DNA of 10,948 nt from an uncultured Methylobacter sp. (GTDB lineage Bacteria > Pseudomonadota > Gammaproteobacteria > Methylococcales > Methylomonadaceae). Every line of letters begins with the position of its first letter. Within the stretch, counting starts at the first letter, position 1. The DNA lies in NCBI GenBank assembly GCA_903831545.1, contig CAIKYI010000145.1, forward strand, positions 1 through 10,948, given 5' to 3'. The notes under the pieces are model-generated. The model was not told the origin of the DNA. It did no database searches and saw only the letters and a list, made by a program, of their open reading frames with translations. The translations under genes and the position numbers were made by a program. Shown here piece by piece: positions 7,145-10,948 of this stretch.

Positions 7145-8120
7145 ACTGTCTCACAAGTAACTCTTCTTTTTCATCAGTAAACAATGAACCCTCGCCAATG
7201 GCGTTGCGCAACCATTTCAACGCCTGAAACGGCTGTGACCCGGTACCATCGGATTTTTTTAACAATGTTTTTATAATAGCCGTTGTTCCATCATTCAATA
7301 ATGCTTCGGCAATTACGGTAACGTTAATGTTTTGATCCAGACCGCCAGCCATGGGTATAGCGGGAGCGGTTGGAATTGTAGCCGTGCCTGCCAGACTGGC
7401 GCCAAAGGTAGCAAAAACCGGCGCAGGCAAACCATTGATTGCGCTTTCGCGCTTTGCGGCAATAAAACTGCTCACTATTCCGGCATCCAGACCTGGTAAC
7501 ACTTGCAAAACTTCCTCGCTCGCCTGATTCAAATCCACCTTGGGTTGTCCGGAGTTGACAGTGATCAGGTTTTCAAGCCATTTGAACACCTGTTCATTCA
7601 TGCCTAATACCAATTGTAATTCCTCAATAGATTGAAACGGCTTGTTACGAGGCTGATAACTTAAGCCGGCCTTTGTATATTCTTCTTTCTCTGCACCCTC
7701 TATGCGTACCAGGTCATCTGCATCACGCCAGTCCAGAATCGCATTAACCAGTTTGGTTTGTGCTTCGGTATCCACAGGCGAGGAAGCCAAAATACCTTCC
7801 AGTAAAGTCTGATCAGCGGTGTTTATATCGATTTTACCTGATTCCGCAAACAGTCTGATCCGTACCTTGCTATCAGTATAGTTTAATTGGTAAATACTGC
7901 CATCGGTAAGCCAACGTTGCAGCGGATCGGTATTTAACAACATCAACTCCGCAACAGCAAGCCCTGATTCAGCGACCGCCATGGCCTGGGCATTGGTACT
8001 GCCGCCGTTTACAATGGCCGCTTCCCGCCGCATGCTCAGGGCAAAACTACCGGCCATAATGGTTAGCAGACTTAACACCCACAAAACCAGAACCAGCGCG
8101 AAACCGTGAGTTTTGCTCAA
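7119..8120 (-). CDS. gspK: T2SS minor pseudopilin GspK, TTG start
   Basis: Large minor pseudopilin placed at the tip of the pseudopilus with GspI and GspJ. The 333-residue precursor has the leader MSKTHG followed by a hydrophobic helix beginning FALVLVLWVLSLLT. Position +5 of the mature protein is Leu, not Glu, as is normal for GspK. The soluble part includes the K-specific alpha domain: IDINTADQTLLEGIL (about 94-108), DWRDADD (about 129-135) and KVDLNQASEEVLQVLPGLD (about 194-212), the last two being helix-hairpin-helix-like. The only possible start upstream of the leader is a TTG at 8120, overlapping the gspJ stop as TTGA. It has a good GGAAGAG site about 8 nt ahead, and the next in-frame Met falls inside the membrane helix. 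Confidence 0.93.
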   Translation of the reverse strand: MSKTHGFALVLVLWVLSLLTIMAGSFALSMRREAAIVNGGSTNAQAMAVAESGLAVAELMLLNTDPLQRWLTDGSIYQLNYTDSKVRIRLFAESGKIDINTADQTLLEGILASSPVDTEAQTKLVNAILDWRDADDLVRIEGAEKEEYTKAGLSYQPRNKPFQSIEELQLVLGMNEQVFKWLENLITVNSGQPKVDLNQASEEVLQVLPGLDAGIVSSFIAAKRESAINGLPAPVFATFGASLAGTATIPTAPAIPMAGGLDQNINVTVIAEALLNDGTTAIIKTLLKKSDGTGSQPFQALKWLRNAIGEGSLFTDEKEELLVRQYDEPEFNN

Positions 8121-8833
8121 TTTCGACTCTCTTCCGGTTCGGACTCATTTACCGTGTTGGCACCCAGTTCATCGGTATTGACGGCTGCCGCGACTTTTAG
8201 CGCTATTATCATTTCCGGCCAATAAATGCCGTTTGTGGTACTGATGTTAATCTTGATCAATTGCGGCTGGCCATTTTTAGCTTGCCATTCTTCCTGCCAA
8301 ATACTTCCCGCCCCTTCCTCCGCCGGCCCAAAATAAGACAAACTAAAGTCTTCTACATGGCGTAACAAAATGGCCTCTTCTTTATGCCATTGTTCGCCCT
8401 CGGCCACCGGATAAAAAGGCGTTATGCTCACGTTGATAATCTGTTCGTTATCTTTCTGCTGAGGCTCTAGCGAAAAAAGCTGTGCACCCGATTTTCCGGC
8501 ACTTGCAGGGAAAACGGAGACAAATTGCAGGGACTGTTTTGTGCCTTGAAAAGCAAAACTCCGTTCTTGTGTTTCGCTAAAATCATTCCATAAAGGCATG
8601 GCAGAGGGTAAATGACGCTGGAAAAAATTATAAACTACCGCGACCTCATTCACGTCGGACATTTTGTTCTCGCCCTTCTCCCAGCTTTGCGCGCAAATTT
8701 TCAGGCTGGTGAACAATAACACCACCATGATGCTTAACAGCGTCATGGCGATCAACACTTCAATCAGGGTAAAACCTTTAGACAACTGGCGCGCAATACC
8801 CGTTTTACTACCTTGAACCTGAACTTTGCTCAT
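8117..8833 (-). CDS. gspJ: T2SS minor pseudopilin GspJ, repeat-bearing leader
   Basis: A 238-residue minor pseudopilin precursor that joins GspI and GspK in the tip complex. The prepilin peptidase site is KG/FTLIEV with Gly20 at -1, Phe21 at +1 and Glu25 at +5, followed by a hydrophobic helix to about residue 45. The soluble domain resembles GspJ, with LSYFGPAEE...WQEEWQ near 175-193 matching the usual F-Y (tyrosine/tryptophan) strand of the family. The 20-residue leader is longer than the roughly 6-10 usual, and its start MSKVQVQGSK is encoded by degenerate copies of the same 7-nt repeat that fills the gspG leader (8811-8824). The start and stop are both coupled to neighbours: ATGA with gspI, TTGA with gspK. 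The C-terminus is an acidic, Asn-rich tail. Confidence 0.93.
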   Translation of the reverse strand: MSKVQVQGSKTGIARQLSKGFTLIEVLIAMTLLSIMVVLLFTSLKICAQSWEKGENKMSDVNEVAVVYNFFQRHLPSAMPLWNDFSETQERSFAFQGTKQSLQFVSVFPASAGKSGAQLFSLEPQQKDNEQIINVSITPFYPVAEGEQWHKEEAILLRHVEDFSLSYFGPAEEGAGSIWQEEWQAKNGQPQLIKINISTTNGIYWPEMIIALKVAAAVNTDELGANTVNESEPEESRN

Positions 8834-9234
8834 AACACTTTATTTGCCAGTTTTAAGGTTATCAATTCAAGTTCCCGGCCCTCGTTTTTAGAGTCCTGAT
8901 CACTCCAGTTAACGATAACTTTAACCTTATAAAGCTCGGCTCCCAGCGTGCTCAGGTCTAAATTCTCTGCCGTGAACTGAAAAGGACTGACAATCACCCG
9001 CCAATTATATTTCTCATTTTCCACGCCGCTGGCTTCGCTGGGTTGCAAGGCTGTTTCAACACCGGTTTTGGCCATTAAAGATTCAGCAATTTGTACGGCG
9101 GCACTATATTCTTCAGCAACGCCAGCGGTGTTTATTCCCGAAGAAAATATCTTCAACAAAATACCTAACGACAGCGCCAGTATTGAAAACGCAATCAGGA
9201 TTTCAAGTAAAGAAAAACCGCGTTGTTTATTCAT
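8830..9234 (-). CDS. gspI: T2SS minor pseudopilin GspI
   Basis: Minor pseudopilin of 134 residues, thought to start the tip complex with J and K. From the ATG at 9234 the leader is the classic short MNKQRG, cleaved before FSLLEILIAF with Phe at +1 and Glu at +5. The helix runs to about residue 30, followed by the GspI-like AVQIAESLMAKTG segment and a small beta domain ending in a Leu/Lys-rich strand. An in-frame TTG at 9246 would add only MNLK; I prefer the ATG because it gives the canonical leader, although neither start has a strong ribosome binding site. The gene overlaps the end of gspH by 8 nt and the start of gspJ by 4 nt, so translation is probably coupled. Of the four short pseudopilins it is the only one whose leader shows no repeat sequence. 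Confidence 0.92.
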   Translation of the reverse strand: MNKQRGFSLLEILIAFSILALSLGILLKIFSSGINTAGVAEEYSAAVQIAESLMAKTGVETALQPSEASGVENEKYNWRVIVSPFQFTAENLDLSTLGAELYKVKVIVNWSDQDSKNEGRELELITLKLANKVL

Positions 9235-9766
9235 TTTCAAGTTCAATCTGCCCGGTTAACCAGTTTATATTGATTCGCCACGCGGCCTCGCCCAGTCCCA
9301 GGGTAACCCGGCCACCGGTAGAGGAACCATCGGCAAAAAACCGGATGTTGGCCGTGCCTTCGCCGGACAGTTCATTTTGCGCGGTCACCACGGTCAGATC
9401 GATGGCCTGCGCTATTTTATAAAGCTTTTCCCGCCCGGTTACCTTATAGGTATTATCACCCAGATTAAGGGCAACCGTGGTTTCCTGACGGGTCATTAAA
9501 GCCTGTCCCCTCGCATAGCGAAGAGCTGAAACGATCTCCCTTGCCGCCGACTTGATTTTTATGGAGTCATTGCCCGATGACAGATTAAGGCCAATCACGG
9601 AAAAACCCAGCACCACCACAAGCAGCACGACCGTTAATTCCAGCAGGGTAAATCCCCGCTGACCGAGAGGCGTTGGATTAAGTCTGCCTGATTTAGACTC
9701 GTCTCTCAACGCAGCCCGTTGACAACGCATTCCCACGCAGCGCGTGGGAACGAGATAGTTTTTCAC
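9227..9766 (-). CDS. gspH: T2SS minor pseudopilin GspH with repeat-derived 38-residue leader
   Basis: Minor pseudopilin connecting the GspG shaft to the I-J-K tip. The prepilin peptidase site is QRG/FTLLEL (Gly38, Phe39, Glu43 at +5), followed by the helix VVLLVVVLGFSVIGL. The mature part matches GspH with REIVSALRYARGQAL and the C-terminal IRFFADGSSTGGRVTL strand pair. The longest frame starts with GTG at 9766, with AAAGG 6 nt upstream. The only ATG alternative, at 9730, lies in a hairpin with its purine run directly against the start codon. Either start gives an unusually long leader: 38 residues from the GTG, 26 from the ATG. Most of it (VPTRCVGMRCQRAALRD to about NPT) is encoded by the palindromic element at 9671-9754 and is unlike normal leaders. 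A TTG at 9709 would give 19 residues. The mature protein, 141 residues, is of normal size. Confidence 0.9.
   Translation of the reverse strand: MKNYLVPTRCVGMRCQRAALRDESKSGRLNPTPLGQRGFTLLELTVVLLVVVLGFSVIGLNLSSGNDSIKIKSAAREIVSALRYARGQALMTRQETTVALNLGDNTYKVTGREKLYKIAQAIDLTVVTAQNELSGEGTANIRFFADGSSTGGRVTLGLGEAAWRININWLTGQIELENE
9671..9754. repeat. Palindromic repeat element within the gspH leader region
   Basis: Three small hairpins in a row: AGTCT/AGACT (9681-9685 with 9695-9699), CAACG/CGTTG (9707-9711 with 9717-9721), and a perfect 9-bp stem TTCCCACGC/GCGTGGGAA with a 3-nt loop (9730-9750). The TTCCCACGC...GCGTGGGAA core and the VPTRCVGM translation resemble, from memory, interspersed repeats seen many times in methanotroph and related genomes. 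The element stays open in the gspH frame. Its boundaries are approximate and are set by where normal GspH sequence begins. Confidence 0.6.
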
Positions 9767-9779
9767 CTTTAACCTTTAG
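9766..9779. repeat. Two CCTTTAR heptamers just upstream of gspH
   Basis: The plus strand reads CCTTTAA CCTTTAG and then a weaker CCTGTCA in the same 7-nt phase. This is the same family as the heptamers in the gspG leader and it abuts the palindromic element. On the minus strand the AAAGG of the outer copy is placed to act as the ribosome binding site of gspH. Confidence 0.5.
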
Positions 9780-9788
9780 CCTGTCAAA

Positions 9789-10253
9789 TTATTCCCAGCT
9801 ATTAATATCCTGATCTTCGCCTTTTCCGCCTTCCTTAAGATCCGCGCCATAGGTATATAAATCAAATTTTCCGTGCTCACCAGGAGCGACATAATGATAT
9901 TCCTGCAACCAGGGATCCAGTGGCATTTTGGATTTACGCAGATAAGGGCCGTTCCAACGCTTGGAGCTTTCAGGAGATTCTATCAAGGCTTTCAAGCCTT
10001 GTTCGGAGGTCGGATAAGTGCCCAAATCCAGTTTGTACATATCCAGAGCGGCAGACAAATCTTCAATTTGAACTTTTGCCGCTTTGGTTTTGGACTCGCC
10101 CATGTGTTTCATAACCTGCGGTCCGACAATTCCGGCCAGCATGGCAATAATACCCAACACCACCAATAACTCCAGCAAGGTAAAACCCAGCTGGCGCAAC
10201 GGCCTTGCCTTAAACCTTAATCCTTGAACCTTGAATCGAGTTAACTGTTTCAT
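9789..10253 (-). CDS. gspG: T2SS major pseudopilin GspG with repeat-bearing leader
   Basis: Major subunit of the periplasmic pseudopilus that pushes substrate through the secretin. The 154-residue precursor is cleaved at QLG/FTLLELLVVLG (Gly23, Phe24, Glu28 at +5), giving a mature protein of 131 residues, normal for GspG. Family features in order: the helix to about 45, GPQVMKHMGESKTKAAKVQIEDL, DMYKLDLGTYPTSEQGLKAL, then the calcium-loop region PLDPWLQEYHYVAPGEHGKFDLYTYGAD and the C-terminal DQDINSWE. The leader of 23 residues is longer than usual; residues RFKVQGLRFKA come from four tandem 7-nt repeats. The ATG at 10253 has a clear GAGG site 11 nt upstream. The gene is separated from gspF by 18 nt and from gspH by 22 nt, the only two non-overlapping junctions in the operon. 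Confidence 0.97.
   Translation of the reverse strand: MKQLTRFKVQGLRFKARPLRQLGFTLLELLVVLGIIAMLAGIVGPQVMKHMGESKTKAAKVQIEDLSAALDMYKLDLGTYPTSEQGLKALIESPESSKRWNGPYLRKSKMPLDPWLQEYHYVAPGEHGKFDLYTYGADLKEGGKGEDQDINSWE
10208..10235. repeat. Four tandem CCTTRAW heptamers in the gspG leader
   Basis: The plus strand reads CCTTAAA, CCTTAAT, CCTTGAA, CCTTGAA in exact 7-nt phase, preceded by a partial CCTTG. Three units equal 21 nt or seven codons, so the array stays in frame and reads FKVQGLR-FK on the minus strand. Confidence 0.8.
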
Positions 10254-10271
10254 AATGTATTTTTCCTCTAT

Positions 10272-10948
10272 TTAAAAAGCCAGATCATTAACGCTGAGAA
10301 TAGCCAGCAAGATTGATACGATAATACCTGCAATCATCAAACCTAATGAAATAATCAAGGCAGGTTCCAGCATTGCCAGCATCCGCGCTATTGCCACCCT
10401 AAGCTGTTTATCGTAAATCGTTGCCACCCGTAACAGCATTTCTTCAAGGCGCCCGGTTTCTTCGCCCATTTTGATCATTTGCATGGCCATTTTTGGCAAA
10501 ATGCCTTGCGACAATAAGGCCTCGGACATGGTTTTTCCTTGCTTTAACTGGTCTTCGGCATCCTGAATGGCTTCCGCCAAAACCAGATTATCGACGGTTT
10601 CGCGGACAATGACCAAGGCCGACAAAATCGATACCCCGTTACCCAACAAGGTACCCAAGGTACGGGTAATATTGGCGGTTTCCTTGTTTAACAAAATGCT
10701 GCCAAACAAGGGTATCTTTAAAAAACGGCCATCCCAAACCTGTTTTCTGATCGGATCAGCCATTTGCCATTTCATATAACTGGAGGCCCCTATAAAACCG
10801 CCAATCAACAACCACCAATAGCTTTGTAACCATTCGGCCATGCCCACCACAATTTGTGTGGAAATGGGCAAGGCTTTACCGGCACTGGCAAACATCTCGG
10901 AAAATTGCGGAACCACGAAAGTCAGCATCACAAACAGCGAGGCCAGCG
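10272..10948 (-). CDS. gspF: T2SS inner-membrane platform protein GspF, C-terminal part
   Basis: Polytopic core of the inner-membrane platform, contacting the GspE ATPase, GspL and GspM. Only the C-terminal 224 residues are in the window; full-length GspF is about 400, and the frame stays open to the right edge (LASLFVMLTFVVPQF). The GTG at 10931 is internal, not a start. The visible part holds the end of the first membrane helix, a second helix at about 38-60 counted from the edge, the second cytoplasmic T2SSF domain with ITRTLGTLLGNGVSILSAL and the MGEETGRLEEMLLRVA motif, and the final helix ending SVNDLAF. All are characteristic of GspF. The gspG ribosome binding site begins directly after the stop. 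Upstream gspE is expected outside the window. Confidence 0.95.
   Translation of the reverse strand, partial: LASLFVMLTFVVPQFSEMFASAGKALPISTQIVVGMAEWLQSYWWLLIGGFIGASSYMKWQMADPIRKQVWDGRFLKIPLFGSILLNKETANITRTLGTLLGNGVSILSALVIVRETVDNLVLAEAIQDAEDQLKQGKTMSEALLSQGILPKMAMQMIKMGEETGRLEEMLLRVATIYDKQLRVAIARMLAMLEPALIISLGLMIAGIIVSILLAILSVNDLAF

Noticed and set aside
9183..10253. Type IV pilus rather than type II secretion operon
   Set aside because: The presence of GspG, H, I, J and K in order with a GspD carrying N0-N3 and a GspC-type protein fits T2SS; no PilA, PilQ AMIN domain or PilT-like gene is seen.

Overview
The window holds most of a type II secretion system (T2SS) operon on the minus strand. 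It runs from the 3' part of gspF at the right edge through gspG, H, I, J, K, L, M and a gspC/N-type gene to gspD at the left. To the left of it lie a structured, gene-free spacer, a small coiled-coil membrane protein gene (also minus strand), and the 3' part of a plus-strand GAF-GGDEF-EAL cyclic-di-GMP gene cut by the window start. The order F-G-H-I-J-K-L-M-N-D, with the secretin last, is that of the Xanthomonas xps type. It differs from the C-D-E-F order of the Klebsiella/Vibrio type. gspE would be expected just beyond the right edge; no prepilin peptidase (gspO) gene is visible here.

Organism: a Gram-negative proteobacterium, most likely gammaproteobacterial. The interspersed palindromic repeats and CCTTRAW heptamers resemble sequences I associate with Methylococcales methanotrophs and related environmental gammaproteobacteria. 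That placement is inference only.

How the parts work together: GspG (major) and GspH, I, J, K (minor) are pseudopilins assembled on the inner-membrane platform of GspF, L and M. The GspC/XpsN-type protein links the platform to the GspD secretin in the outer membrane, through which folded exoproteins leave. Most genes overlap by 1 to 26 nt, which indicates translational coupling. The exceptions are the F/G (18 nt) and G/H (22 nt) junctions. A 21-bp hairpin 42 nt after gspD probably ends the transcript.

The most unusual observation is that repeat DNA sits inside the sequences encoding cleavable prepilin leaders. gspG carries four in-frame 7-nt repeats in its leader, gspJ a degenerate pair, and gspH is preceded by the same heptamer and carries an about 85-nt palindromic element in its leader. 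These leaders are removed by prepilin peptidase, so they may be places where the operon tolerates repeat insertion. Apart from this I see a recognisable T2SS and no clearly new system.
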